A DNA stretch of 64,000 bases from Segetibacter koreensis DSM 18137 (GTDB lineage Bacteria > Bacteroidota > Bacteroidia > Chitinophagales > Chitinophagaceae), in contig NZ_KB893317.1 of NCBI RefSeq assembly GCF_000374045.1, forward strand, positions 146,694 to 210,693, read 5' to 3'. Each line of letters begins with the position of its first letter. Position 1 is the stretch's first letter. A model generated the notes under the pieces. It ran no database searches and was not told the DNA's origin. It saw only the letters and a list, made by a program, of their open reading frames with translations. Shown piece after piece: positions 46,424 through 55,997 of the stretch. Both the position numbers and the translations under genes were made by a program.

Positions 46424-47806
46424 TTATACGGTTTTCGGGTGAGGGTGGATATAGGTGGAGCGATACGGGCGCTGCAACAAAGCGGTAGCCTCTGCGTCAT
46501 TTACGATCTCCCGCTTTTGTGGATCGTAGATCAGGGGCCGTCCCAATTTCATAGACATATTAGCAATGATGCAACTTGCCGTAGAAATATGTCCTTGCTC
46601 AATATCCGCGACCGGCCGGTTTCCTTTTTCAATGGCAGCCAAAAAATCAAGCATGTGCAGCCTTGTAGCCGGTGCCGCATTGAGTTCTATTTTCGGCTCG
46701 GTTGGTTCGGTCAAATCTTCCGGATATTTTTCTTTTTCATACACTACATCTTTATGAATCTTACTTCCACTTTTTTCATTAACAGGAACAAAATCGCACT
46801 GCATGGTAGAGGCAAACAGAGTGCCCTTGTCTCCGTAAAGTGTAAATGACCAGGGATACTCGGGATTGGCGGGCGTACCCCAACTACGATGTTGCCAGAC
46901 ACAGTTCAAATCATCGTACTCAAAGAGGGCACATTGGGTGTCTGTGATATTAGACTTGCCATCCTTCTCCACATAAATACCCCCGGTGGAACTAATACGT
47001 TTAGGCCACCCCAGCTTAAGCATCCAACGGACGGTATCAAACATGTGAATGCACATATCACCCATAATGCCATTGCCATATTCCATAAACGTACGCCACC
47101 ATCGAACGTGTGGCAACCCGTCGTAAGGGCGCAATGGAGCTGGCCCCGTCCAGGTTTCATAATCAAAAAATGTAGGCACAGGCTGCGTTGGAGGATTCCC
47201 ATTTGCCCTCATATGAAAATAACAACACATCTCCACATGCGATACTTTGCCTAATAATCCTGCATCCACAATATTATTTTTGGCATCAATGAGATGAGGT
47301 GTACTTTTTCGTTGTGTTCCTACCTGCACCACCTTATTATACTTGCGCGCTGCAGCTACCATTGCTTCACCCTCAATTACATCTACACTTATGGGTTTTT
47401 GTACATATACATGAGCTCCAGCCTTTATTGCATCAATCGCCTGCAATGCATGCCAGTGGTCCGGCGTGCCTATGAGGACAATATCAAGCTTGTTTTCGGC
47501 CAGCATTTTCTTGTAGTCGCCATAGAGTTTAGGTATCTTTTTTGACTTTTGTCTTTGGCTTACTAACTGAGCAGCGGCTTCGAGCTGTTTTTTGTCCACG
47601 TCGCAAAGTGCTACCACCTCCACAGGTGCAACCTGTATCAATCGGAATAAGTCGCTTTTGCCGTACCAGCCAGTACCAATAAGCGCTACTGTTAGTGTCT
47701 TACCTGGCGACGTTATGTTCATACCATTCACTTGCAGTGCTGTAAGAGCAAGTGTAGCCGTTGCTCCTTTTATAAAATGACGACGGTCAATTGTAAAATT
47801 ACTCAT
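46424..47806 (-). CDS. Tat-exported Gfo/Idh/MocA-family oxidoreductase
   Basis: A 460-residue NAD(P)-dependent oxidoreductase homologue. The N-terminal DRRHFIKGATATLALTAL is a twin-arginine signal, so it is exported folded, with its cofactor. A Rossmann fold begins with TVALIGTGWYGKSDLFRL, includes VALCDVDKKQLE and LIGTPDHWHALQ, and is followed by YVQKPISVDVIEGEAM, where the Lys-Pro pair is the conserved family motif. Exported members of this family in Bacteroidota usually act on sugars or cyclitols. The substrate is unknown. Confidence 0.92.
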   Translation of the reverse strand: MSNFTIDRRHFIKGATATLALTALQVNGMNITSPGKTLTVALIGTGWYGKSDLFRLIQVAPVEVVALCDVDKKQLEAAAQLVSQRQKSKKIPKLYGDYKKMLAENKLDIVLIGTPDHWHALQAIDAIKAGAHVYVQKPISVDVIEGEAMVAAARKYNKVVQVGTQRKSTPHLIDAKNNIVDAGLLGKVSHVEMCCYFHMRANGNPPTQPVPTFFDYETWTGPAPLRPYDGLPHVRWWRTFMEYGNGIMGDMCIHMFDTVRWMLKLGWPKRISSTGGIYVEKDGKSNITDTQCALFEYDDLNCVWQHRSWGTPANPEYPWSFTLYGDKGTLFASTMQCDFVPVNEKSGSKIHKDVVYEKEKYPEDLTEPTEPKIELNAAPATRLHMLDFLAAIEKGNRPVADIEQGHISTASCIIANMSMKLGRPLIYDPQKREIVNDAEATALLQRPYRSTYIHPHPKTV

Positions 47807-48217
47807 GGCAAGAAAAGTTAGGGAAGTGTATAACAGATTATGAAAATAAATACATCACAAAAAGTCATGGCCGAAGATTGTTATCCTGCCTTCTGCCAAC
47901 TTCTAATGAGCAATATACAAATATTCTTTATTTGCCAGGAAATTAATCGCTTCTTAATTGACAAACAGTTTATTGGCTTGAAACATCATAAGTGAAACTC
48001 AAATCTATCGAGGCTATGAATAGAATGATTGCCTTTATTTCTCTGATATTAGTAGAAGAAGGGAGAGCTCTACCATCAAGGAACATGAGGTGCAAAATAA
48101 ACTACCAAAAGGTAAATTGATACGGTTTGACACTAAACTAAAATGAATTACTGCATTAATTGTCCTGCCCGCTGATGTGGCTCAACATTGACAAGGGCAC
48201 ATTTTTCTTATCTGTAA
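47807..48217. other. Intergenic region, nothing identified
   Basis: About 410 AT-rich bases between the oxidoreductase start and the PhnB-like pseudogene end. I see no gene or RNA. Confidence 0.4.
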
Positions 48218-48661
48218 TTATGACTTCTTTTCACCATAATTAAACATCCATTGTACGCTGTACCTTGTCTGTGCAGCTGCCAAAATAATCTCCCCAAAAC
48301 ATGTCCTGAAGATCCATTGTCACATTTCCACCCTGCGATAATTTATCAAATAATTCTTTTGTCTCTTTTCTTGTACTTGGTTGAAGATTTATGTAACTAT
48401 TATTGCCGAAATTTACTTTGAAGCCCATTGACTCGGGAGCATCAGTACCCATTAAAGTATGACAGTCAAGTATACGCAATTCAACATGCATAACAAGATT
48501 TTTATCCTTTGGAGTTATCGGAGGACTATCGGGCGCTTCTGGAATATCACCAAATCTCATTATGCCTGCTCCAAAAAACTCACCGCAAAAACGCTTTTGT
48601 AAAAGTTGAAAGCTTACCGTGTGGTACGGGGAAAATTTAAATAAGTACTAACGCTGGCCAT
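48218..48661 (-). pseudogene. Decayed PhnB-like / VOC-family protein gene
   Basis: Read in pieces on the minus strand, this matches a PhnB/glyoxalase-like VOC protein of about 147 residues. Start ATG 48661: MASVSTYLNFPRTTR, then a TAA where GAA (Glu) is expected, then AFNFYKSVF. A one-base loss in the GGC of the GGEF motif shifts the frame. It resumes as GEFFGAGIMRFGDIPE and runs through HVELRILDCHTLMGTDAPES to LQDMFWGDYFGSCTDK. A second shift follows, and the expected C-terminus SVQWMFNYGEKKS is readable in another frame up to a TAA at 48218. The 106-residue open frame at 48240-48560 is only the middle piece. Confidence 0.85.
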
Positions 48662-48944
48662 CATATAAATTTTATGATTAGTAATTCCGTGAAAAATTCT
48701 GAATGCATAAAGATATGTTTCGAAAATATGATGTATAGAGTGAGAAGCCGACAATACAAGGGTTAAATGCGACAAGCATTTTCTTTGAAAAAATAAAGAG
48801 AAAAGATGCGGCACAATGAACTTCTTACATCACTTCGTAAATTAATTGTTTGCGACCTTTTAAAAGGCTTTTTGCCTCTTCAATTTCATTTTTTTTACCT
48901 CAGTAAGTAATATTTGGCCGATATGCAATCCAAAAGGCTACAAC

Positions 48945-50237
48945 TTAATCATCGATTAATTGATAGGCAGAGGCCCAGAAATCGTGGGTGATAGGAGCGA
49001 GTTTCAGTACGTCGGGCCGGCGCTGAATCATGAGTACGCCCACCAATTCCTCTTTTGGGTCAACATACCAGGATGTGCCAAAGGCTCCGTCCCAGCCAAA
49101 ACGACCAGCGAATTCGCCAAGATCTGTGTCTTTGGTTGTGACACCGAGACCGAGACCCCATCCGCGAGTATCCCAGAAGCTCGCAAAGAAGGGCGAAGAA
49201 GACTTCTGCTCTGCAGTAATCTGGTCTAGGGTCATCAATTGGATTGATGGCCGGGAAAGTATGCGTTTCTGGCCATAAGAACCCTTGTGCAACATCATAA
49301 GTGCGAAGGCAGCCATATCATCAATGGTGGAGACAAGGCCTCCAGCGCCAGCTTCGAATTGGGGTGGCTGTGAAACTTGTCCACCGCGCGCTTCATCCAA
49401 TACAACAAGTTTTCCTGTTTTAATATCTGTTCCATAGCAGGTCGGAAGCCTGTCAATTTTGACTTCCGGTACATAAAAGCCGGTGTCCTTCATGCCGAGT
49501 GGTTCGAAAATATGATCATGAAGAAATTGGCCAAGCGATTGGCCCGCAACGCGGCTGATCAGCACGCCCAAGATTTCCGCACTCATATGGTACAGCCATC
49601 TCTCGCCTGGTTGAAAAGCGAGTGGCAGGTTGCCCAACCGTTTCATAAACTCATCCTGTGAGCCAGGAAATATCCACTCAGTCAGTGGGAGCTGTGCTTC
49701 CGCCATTGCCCTTTGCATTGGGCAGGTTGGCGAGATGAACGCCACTTCGCCATATCCCGAACGAAAGGTGAATAGATCGCGGAGAGTAATGGGCCGATTT
49801 GCTTGTACAGTGTCGTCAAGTTGACTGTCGATGGTCCTGAGGACTTTTCGGTCCTTCAGTTCTGGTAGCCATTCGTCAACAGGGTCCTCGAGCCTTAGTC
49901 TGCATTCTTCCACCAGTATCATTGCAGCGACAGCTGTAATCGGCTTTGTCATAGATGCAAGCCGAAAAATGGTATCTCGCTTCATTGGTGCGTTGTCGTT
50001 GAAGGCCATGGTGCCCATCACCTCCACATGCTCCTGCCCCCGGTGGTGTACGAGAGTTACAATACCGGGGGCCCATCCGTTGTCAATATAGCGCTGCATG
50101 GCTGCTCGCATTCGCGCGACGCGCATTGGAGAGAAATTGCCGTTGTTGGCTTCATACGACCGTTTGAACGTCTTTTTATTCTTCCAGGAATGAAGTTTTT
50201 GTTCTTGCATAAACGAGAGTTTTTTATCAACGGACAA
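48945..50237 (-). CDS. Class C beta-lactamase-like serine hydrolase
   Basis: A 430-residue serine hydrolase (beta-lactamase/CubicO family). The catalytic SxxK is RLASMTKPITA (Ser95, Lys98). A YHMS segment (WLYHMSAEILG) stands at the YxN position. The C-terminal FGWDGAFGTSWYVDP replaces the HxG/KTG strand. There is no signal peptide, so it is probably a cytoplasmic esterase or peptidase-like enzyme rather than a resistance enzyme. The coding DNA is clearly richer in GC (near 53% in lines I counted) than flanking DNA (near 36%), suggesting horizontal acquisition. The first 30 residues are not conserved-looking and a later ATG (MRVARMRAAM) is possible. Confidence 0.88.
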   Translation of the reverse strand: MSVDKKLSFMQEQKLHSWKNKKTFKRSYEANNGNFSPMRVARMRAAMQRYIDNGWAPGIVTLVHHRGQEHVEVMGTMAFNDNAPMKRDTIFRLASMTKPITAVAAMILVEECRLRLEDPVDEWLPELKDRKVLRTIDSQLDDTVQANRPITLRDLFTFRSGYGEVAFISPTCPMQRAMAEAQLPLTEWIFPGSQDEFMKRLGNLPLAFQPGERWLYHMSAEILGVLISRVAGQSLGQFLHDHIFEPLGMKDTGFYVPEVKIDRLPTCYGTDIKTGKLVVLDEARGGQVSQPPQFEAGAGGLVSTIDDMAAFALMMLHKGSYGQKRILSRPSIQLMTLDQITAEQKSSSPFFASFWDTRGWGLGLGVTTKDTDLGEFAGRFGWDGAFGTSWYVDPKEELVGVLMIQRRPDVLKLAPITHDFWASAYQLIDD

Positions 50238-50408
50238 ATGAAAATTATAAACAAAAATTCTTTACAGCCTGCTTTTTGCCTTGATATTTAGCAGCTATTG
50301 GCATAATTTGTACACAAACTTTTACATTAATTCAACACAGCTCTAACTTTAAAGCCTTTGTTGTATTCCTGGTTCAGTCAAAATTCATTGCTTTTTCTAC
50401 TAAAGCGT

Positions 50409-50690
50409 TTATTGAGTGACCTGTTTGTGTTCTTCCATTTCTCTTTTCAGTTTTTTATACTCCTCCTCTTCAGAAAGCAACCGGGAAGGACGATAATCGA
50501 ACATATAATGGAAAAACAGGCCAACGCCCCAGCCAGCCAGCGGCCAAACTGGCCAGGGGTAACCCTTGCCGGTAACAAACCACAAGATCCATAAAACAGA
50601 ATTTATCACACAATAAACAATCAAGTGTGTTCTGAACTCGACGCGTTTGCGGGCAAGTTCATGCAATTGGGTATCAGTTGGAGATTGCAT
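50409..50690 (-). CDS. 2TM domain protein
   Basis: A 93-residue membrane protein with the 2TM-domain layout: an N-terminal amphipathic ELARKRVEFRTHLIVYC, two transmembrane helices (about 24-44 and 50-68) around TGKGYPWPVWPLAGWG, and a charged C-terminal tail SEEEEYKKLKREMEEHK. The family is common in Bacteroidota, sometimes fused to LytTR regulators. The function of free-standing members is unknown. Confidence 0.88.
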   Translation of the reverse strand: MQSPTDTQLHELARKRVEFRTHLIVYCVINSVLWILWFVTGKGYPWPVWPLAGWGVGLFFHYMFDYRPSRLLSEEEEYKKLKREMEEHKQVTQ

Positions 50691-51011
50691 AATAATGTTT
50701 ATAAAAAAGTGAAGTAATATTTAAGGATAAAGTTACTCTTCGATTACACCTCTATCAATGCTTGCCGTCAGTGTTTCATATGTTTGTAGACATCGATTTG
50801 ATTAACTGAGCTTAGAGTTATTTTCAGGGGAAAATTGGCAGATTCTGATTCTGCACTTGAAATTCCTGATACCCTCACTACTGTTTATAAATTTGAAGGC
50901 TTAATGTTCAATGGGAACAAGCCCAGGGGATAGATGGAGGACGACAACATGGAACCTCTTTTATTGACGGATGTGGCATACCGTAAGAAAACTAATTGTT
51001 AGCCTAACCGC
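50691..51011. other. Intergenic region, nothing identified
   Basis: About 320 bases between the 2TM gene start and the end of the broken oxidoreductase. I see no gene or terminator. Confidence 0.4.
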
Positions 51012-51620
51012 TTACAACACTTCATGTTTTCTGATTTTTACAACAACAGATTTAGAAGTTGGCTGGTTACTTATATCTGATACGCAGTCAATAGGAACAA
51101 GTACATTGGCTTCAGGATAATAGGTAGCAACACATTTTTCTGGTATATTATATTCAACAATAATGAATTTATGAGCCGCCCGTTCAACTCCATTGTAAGT
51201 GCTAAGCAAGTCCACTACGTCACCTGCTTTTAAACCTGCCCGTGCAATATCGAGTGCATTCATAAATACCACACGTCGTTCATTGAAAACGCCCCGGTAT
51301 CTGTCGTCAAATCCATAAATAGTTGTGTTGAACTGGTCATGACTGCGAATGGTCATCATCATTAGTTCGTCATCTTTCGTTACCGGAACATGCAGATCTG
51401 TAATTGTAAAATTTGCTTTATGATTTAAGGTATCAAATTGCCGTATGCGTGTACCATTAGGTAAATAAAATCCTCCTTTTAGCCGTACACGTTCATTATA
51501 ATTTTCAAATCCGTTTATTACTTTCTCAATGTCATCCCGAATATTATCATAGTTTTTTTCATACTTATCCCAGTTTATTACCGACCGGCTGCCAAGAGTA
51601 GCTTTTGCCATTCTGCACAC
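51012..51620 (-). CDS. C-terminal part of split molybdopterin oxidoreductase (FdhF/YdeP type)
   Basis: 202 residues that continue the 561-residue frame upstream. The ATG at 51620 falls in a conserved segment (CRMAKATLGSRSVINWDKY) that is internal in full-length YdeP-type enzymes. It carries the molybdopterin dinucleotide-binding fold of the C-terminus, with FYLPNGTRIRQFDT and DELMMMTIRSHDQFNTTIYG, which places the substrate-cofactor region. Alone it cannot be an enzyme. A frameshift of 1 or more bases just after VSDY separates it from the rest (see findings). It could be translated separately by reinitiation, but more likely the gene is broken. Confidence 0.75.
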   Translation of the reverse strand: MCRMAKATLGSRSVINWDKYEKNYDNIRDDIEKVINGFENYNERVRLKGGFYLPNGTRIRQFDTLNHKANFTITDLHVPVTKDDELMMMTIRSHDQFNTTIYGFDDRYRGVFNERRVVFMNALDIARAGLKAGDVVDLLSTYNGVERAAHKFIIVEYNIPEKCVATYYPEANVLVPIDCVSDISNQPTSKSVVVKIRKHEVL

Positions 51621-51634
51621 TATTACCGGCTCGC

Positions 51635-53320
51635 TTAATAGTCAGATACCGGTTTCAATACTCCTTTTGACATTTGTACTACTCCCATTGAGTTTTCACA
51701 GGAAACAAAATGAACGGCGCCATCATGTTCATCTTTGTCAGAACGGCCGAGGCACGGTAGAATTAGTGCTTCTTTGCCGTGAACCAAATGGCTTCTATTC
51801 AGTTTGGTTGAAACATGAACAGTAAGGTCACATCTTCTCAATGCTTCTGCAGTGTAATTTGTGTCTGGAGTAGCAGATAGGAAATTACCGCCCATAGCAA
51901 AAAACACTTTGGCTTTTCCTTCAAACATAGCATGAATGGACTTCACAACATCATATCCATGTTCTCTTGGCGGATCGAAACCAAAGACTTTTTTTATCTG
52001 GTCGAGTAACGCCGGGTGTGGTTTATCAAATATACCTACCGTCCGGTCACCTTGTACATTGCTATGTCCGCGAACAGGACAAGTTCCCGACCCGGGTTTG
52101 CCAATACTGCCTTTAAGCAATAACAGGTTTATAAACTCACGAATGGTATCTACAGCATTTTTATGTTGCGTAATACCCATTGCCCAGCAAATAATGATCT
52201 TGGTTTTGTCTTTCAAAACCTCAACCACTTCTTTGATTTGATGCAACGAAATACCTGAAGCCTCAGCAAGATAATTTAGCTCGTATTTTTTTGCCTGCTC
52301 AATAAACTCTTGGTACCCTGCAGTATGTTCTTTTATAAATTCGTGATCAAATACCCTTCCCGGATTTCGTTCTTCTTCTTCTAAAAGCAGATGTTCAATA
52401 GCTTTGATTAAAGCCTGGTCGCCGTTTATCTTAATTTGTAAAAATATATCTGTAAGTTTTGTATCAATTCCCAATACACCTTTAAGTTTTTGAGGATTGC
52501 TAAAACCAAGTAGCCCTGTTTCGTGTAATGGATTTACAGATATTATAGTAGCGCCATTAGCCTTGCCTTTTTGCAATGCAGTAAGCATTCGTGGGTGGTT
52601 AGTACCGGGGTTTTGTCCTATAATAATAATTACTTCTGCTTCGTAAAAGTCTTCAAGCTTTGCCGATCCTTTACCAATACCGATAGCCTGAGCAAGCGCA
52701 AAACCAGAAGATTCATGACACATATTGGAACAATCCGGTAAATTATTAGTGCCGTATTCTTTGGTAAACAGTTGATACAAGAAGGCGGCTTCATTACTGG
52801 TACGACCGGAGGTGTAAAATACTGCTTCATTAGGGCTGGAAAGGCTGTTTAAATGGAAAGCTATTTTTTTAAATGCATCATCCCAACTGATGGGCCGATA
52901 ATGGTTAGAGCCTTCATCCAAAAACATGGGTTGGGCAATGCGTCCATTTTTCCCAATATGATAATCATCAAGGTCAGATAGTTCCTTAACAGAGTGTTTT
53001 GCAAAAAAATCTGGCCGCAAGCTTTTAGTGGTGGCTTCGTCAGCAACCGCCTTTGCACCGTTCTCACAATATTCCGCAATTGCAGAACGATCGTCATCGG
53101 GATCTGGCCATGCACACGACGGACAATCAAAGCCAAGTTTTTGATTAAGCGCTAACAATGCTCTCACTCCGCGTGCAACACTCATCTCGCCAAATACATG
53201 TTGCCCACTGTGATAAACAGCTTTAAGGCCTGCAGCAACAGTACTAGGTTTTTCGATCTTTAAGTCTCTAAGCTCTTCGGGGTTTTCTGCTTTAGGCTCA
53301 TCAATTTCCTCTTCTTTCAT
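51635..53320 (-). CDS. N-terminal part of split molybdopterin oxidoreductase (FdhF/YdeP type)
   Basis: 561 residues of a bis-MGD molybdenum or tungsten oxidoreductase of the FdhF/YdeP branch. Conserved segments include FDCPSCAWPDPDD near the N-terminus, YTSGRTSNEAAFLYQL, NMCHESSGFALAQAIG, EVIIIIGQNPGTNHPRML, and GTCPVRGHSNVQGDRTVG. It stops right after the conserved CENSMGVVQMSKGVLKPVSDY, where the downstream frame continues. The adjacent fdhD (sulfuration of the Mo site) fits a formate-dehydrogenase-like enzyme. The complete gene would encode about 765 residues. Confidence 0.88.
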   Translation of the reverse strand: MKEEEIDEPKAENPEELRDLKIEKPSTVAAGLKAVYHSGQHVFGEMSVARGVRALLALNQKLGFDCPSCAWPDPDDDRSAIAEYCENGAKAVADEATTKSLRPDFFAKHSVKELSDLDDYHIGKNGRIAQPMFLDEGSNHYRPISWDDAFKKIAFHLNSLSSPNEAVFYTSGRTSNEAAFLYQLFTKEYGTNNLPDCSNMCHESSGFALAQAIGIGKGSAKLEDFYEAEVIIIIGQNPGTNHPRMLTALQKGKANGATIISVNPLHETGLLGFSNPQKLKGVLGIDTKLTDIFLQIKINGDQALIKAIEHLLLEEEERNPGRVFDHEFIKEHTAGYQEFIEQAKKYELNYLAEASGISLHQIKEVVEVLKDKTKIIICWAMGITQHKNAVDTIREFINLLLLKGSIGKPGSGTCPVRGHSNVQGDRTVGIFDKPHPALLDQIKKVFGFDPPREHGYDVVKSIHAMFEGKAKVFFAMGGNFLSATPDTNYTAEALRRCDLTVHVSTKLNRSHLVHGKEALILPCLGRSDKDEHDGAVHFVSCENSMGVVQMSKGVLKPVSDY

Positions 53321-53322
53321 TG

Positions 53323-53691
53323 TTAACAGACCTTTAGAGGGTTTTCAAAATAATCGGATTGATCTTCTGTTACTGCAGCATCTATACATTTAAAATCTTT
53401 TTCCAGTAAGATATACAAATACTTTCCATTATTTAAAAGCATGTTATGATCAATGCCTACCAGGTCTGTAGACGACCACTGCTTTAACAAATCAGCAGGA
53501 ACAAATAAAGTGAGGTTTCCACTGGTAAAATCTGCAGACATGGTTCCATCATGTTTGCTTTTTACAGCATAAATTAAAGTACTGTTTTCAAATTCAGTTC
53601 TTTCTTCAACGTAACCTTCTTTTGCAAACAACTCCACTTCTGATTTGGAGAGCCTTACGCGCACAGAATTACCCTTTATACGTATTTTCAT
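53323..53691 (-). CDS. Small protein encoded between fdhD and the oxidoreductase
   Basis: A 122-residue protein, a small Bacteroidota family found with fdhD (possibly DUF7009, not certain). It has an N-terminal RIKGNSVRVRLSKSEVELFAKEG, then beta strands SADFTSGNLTLFVPADLL and YLYILLEKDFKCID and an acidic tail DQSDYFENP. Function unknown, perhaps maturation or assembly of the molybdenum enzyme. Its start overlaps the stop of fdhD by 4 bases and the oxidoreductase begins 2 bases after its stop, so the three are one operon. Confidence 0.7.
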   Translation of the reverse strand: MKIRIKGNSVRVRLSKSEVELFAKEGYVEERTEFENSTLIYAVKSKHDGTMSADFTSGNLTLFVPADLLKQWSSTDLVGIDHNMLLNNGKYLYILLEKDFKCIDAAVTEDQSDYFENPLKVC

Positions 53692-54530
53692 AAGCTGATT
53701 TTTATTCTATGTGAGCCCGTATAGATATTAAATGCCTGATCCCTTAAAAAACCAATAAGCGTCATTCCAAACTCTTCTGCCATTTGCACTGCAAGGCTTG
53801 ACGGTGCCCCTACTGCAGCCACAATTTTAATTCCTGCCATCCATGCTTTTTGTATTAACTCAAAACTCGCCCTTCCACTTAATAATAAAAGGGATTTATT
53901 TAGCGGAAGTGTGTTATCGATTAGGGCTGCGCCGATTAGTTTGTCTAATGCATTGTGTCGCCCAACGTCTTCCTTGGTTAGGAGTAAGTTACCGAAGGTG
54001 TCAAAAAGCGCGCATGCGTGCAGGCCGCCTGTATTTTTGAAAATTTCCTGTTGGGTTCGCAAAGTGAGCGGAAGCGAATAAATAATTTCAGATGGAAATT
54101 GGAAATTATCATTTTTTTCGACAGGCAGCCGGCAAACTGTTCTTACAGCCTCTATAGATGATTTGCCACAAACGCCGCAGCTGGAAGTGGTATAGAAGTT
54201 TCGTTCAAGCTTACTTAAATCAAGTTGCAGATCATCTTTTATTTCAACACGAACAACATTTTCATGTAGACCATTACAATGTTTAATGCCTATTATATCC
54301 GCGGCATTTTTTATTATTCCTTCAGTCAACAAAAAGCCTGTTGCAAGCTCAAAATCATTTCCCGGTGTGCGCATCGTCACAGATATACTCTTCTGAATTT
54401 TTTTTGCAAAAGCACTATAGCTTATACGTATTTCCAACGGCTCTTCTGCGGCAAGCATATCGTCTACTTTCTGTATGCCAGCAACATTTACTTTAAAAAT
54501 AGATGTAGATAAAACTGGGCTTCTTACCAT
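53688..54530 (-). CDS. fdhD: Formate dehydrogenase accessory sulfurtransferase FdhD
   Basis: A 280-residue protein that transfers sulfur from IscS to the molybdenum cofactor of formate dehydrogenases. The essential CGVC motif is visible (Cys118 and Cys121 in TTSSCGVCGKSSIEAV). RTPGNDFELATGFLLTEG and LLTKEDVGRHNALDKLIG are family signatures. It is the first gene of an operon whose oxidoreductase is frameshifted. If that enzyme is dead, FdhD may serve a different molybdoenzyme or be relaxing. Confidence 0.95.
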   Translation of the reverse strand: MVRSPVLSTSIFKVNVAGIQKVDDMLAAEEPLEIRISYSAFAKKIQKSISVTMRTPGNDFELATGFLLTEGIIKNAADIIGIKHCNGLHENVVRVEIKDDLQLDLSKLERNFYTTSSCGVCGKSSIEAVRTVCRLPVEKNDNFQFPSEIIYSLPLTLRTQQEIFKNTGGLHACALFDTFGNLLLTKEDVGRHNALDKLIGAALIDNTLPLNKSLLLLSGRASFELIQKAWMAGIKIVAAVGAPSSLAVQMAEEFGMTLIGFLRDQAFNIYTGSHRIKISL

Positions 54531-54733
54531 TTGTTGTAAGTTTTATTTAGAAAATTTACTTATGGAAAGTTCCGTTTTTTATTGATTGCCTCGCTTAATA
54601 ATTTTTTTATCTATAATTCTTCATTATTTAAAAGAAGAAATACCATTTCGTCCATTCCTGTAACTTTTGCCTTTAATTATGCACCCGCCAAATGCTTTTT
54701 TTTAAAAAAAAATCTTAGTAGTCAAAACACCTA

Positions 54734-55624
54734 TTACTGAATTAAGGCAATTTTAGTGGGAATTGAATCTAAACTATAGTATGGGTAGGTTATTTCATTT
54801 CCATGTACACTCACTATTCGAAAACCAGATGAATCTGCTCCTAATGGTTTACCTATAGGCCCTGTTGTAACTACTTTTAAATTTCTATAGCTACCAGTTG
54901 CATTTTTGTGGAGGTGCCCGGCAAATACATATTTTACTCCATATTTATTTAATAAATCGATATATTGCTTTCGCCGTTTAGACGGAATGTTGAAATATCC
55001 ATCTTCTTCGTTAGGTTGATTAACAAACCAGGGAATATGTTCAAACACAACAATATTAGTGTTTTTCATTTTTGACCATTTTTTAAGAGTTGAGCGCAGC
55101 CATGCATCCTGCTTAACAGATTCTTCCGGTACAAGAGATGGATCAAAGAATAGTGATGAATTAAGAATTATCGCGTACAGGTTTTCATATTTGAAAGAAT
55201 AAAAGTCTGCTCCAAAATTTTTTCGGTAATCTGTCAGAGACGATGCACTGGGCGTATTACCTTCATCGTGATTGCCTGCAACATTATAAAGTGGAATGGA
55301 AGGATCTAGCTTAGCAATGATTCGTTTATATTCGGCAATTTGAACCGTGTCTGCGGTACGGTTTACCAAATCGCCACAAACTATCACAAATGCAGGATGT
55401 AAACGATTAGCAGCCTCTATAGCTTTCTCAGCATTTATTGTCTCTTTGGCAAAACCGTGATTATCAGTAAACATTCCAAACTGGGGATCAGACATTTGAA
55501 AAAAATAAAACGGTTTCGCAGTACCTGCAATATGTGCAGATCTACATGCATACATAGCCGTAATCAAAAAAATAATTATAAAAAGATAAAATTTGTAAAT
55601 AAAACTTTCTTTCTTAAAATTCAT
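54734..55624 (-). CDS. Metallophosphoesterase lipoprotein
   Basis: A 296-residue calcineurin-like phosphoesterase. The N-terminus is a lipoprotein-type signal (hydrophobic helix then MYACRSAH, Cys27 as lipidation site). Metal-site motifs follow in order: FQMSDPQFG, VCGDLVN, VAGNHDEGN and FAGHLHKN. EHIPWFVNQP supplies a further histidine. The protein is presumably anchored in the envelope. Its substrate (nucleotide or phospho-lipid) is unknown. It stands alone on its strand. Confidence 0.9.
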   Translation of the reverse strand: MNFKKESFIYKFYLFIIIFLITAMYACRSAHIAGTAKPFYFFQMSDPQFGMFTDNHGFAKETINAEKAIEAANRLHPAFVIVCGDLVNRTADTVQIAEYKRIIAKLDPSIPLYNVAGNHDEGNTPSASSLTDYRKNFGADFYSFKYENLYAIILNSSLFFDPSLVPEESVKQDAWLRSTLKKWSKMKNTNIVVFEHIPWFVNQPNEEDGYFNIPSKRRKQYIDLLNKYGVKYVFAGHLHKNATGSYRNLKVVTTGPIGKPLGADSSGFRIVSVHGNEITYPYYSLDSIPTKIALIQ

Positions 55625-55997
55625 TTTAGTACTATTTTAATTAATTGATTAGGCATTGTCTCTTGCATCTGTTACTACTTTTGAAAAGAAATGCGGTTTA
55701 AGAATAAAATAAAGTTCTGAAGGCTTCATAAATTCTTTTTAAGCGTCAGTTTCAAATTATAATACATCTCCACAAGAGTTTGTTTTCCATTTCAAAGCTA
55801 AACATACCATATCCGGAAATATACCTACGCCTTATAAAATAGGTTCTTTCAGCGCTTCTAACATCACTAATAAAGTTTTTTGAAGCATTTTATTACATCC
55901 GCTATAATTCCTTTTATTCTCACTGCAAAAGAGCAAGTATTATTAACAGCAAGCAACCTTTTCTCTTAATTAAAAATCAAATAATAAAAACAATTGT
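55625..55997. other. Intergenic region, nothing identified
   Basis: About 370 bases between divergent genes, probably holding promoters of both. No clear box or other feature was found. Confidence 0.4.

Noticed and set aside
48240..48560. Intact 106-residue gene
   Set aside because: It lacks the N- and C-terminal parts of the PhnB-like fold, which are readable in other frames on both sides, so it is the middle of a pseudogene.
48945..50237. Antibiotic-resistance class C beta-lactamase
   Set aside because: No signal peptide, and YHMS and GWDGAFG replace the usual YxN and KTG motifs. It fits the broader CubicO-like serine hydrolases better.
51600..51660. Programmed ribosomal frameshift joining the two FdhF/YdeP parts
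   Set aside because: No slippery heptamer or downstream pseudoknot is visible at the junction, and such frameshifting is not known for this family. A plain indel is simpler.
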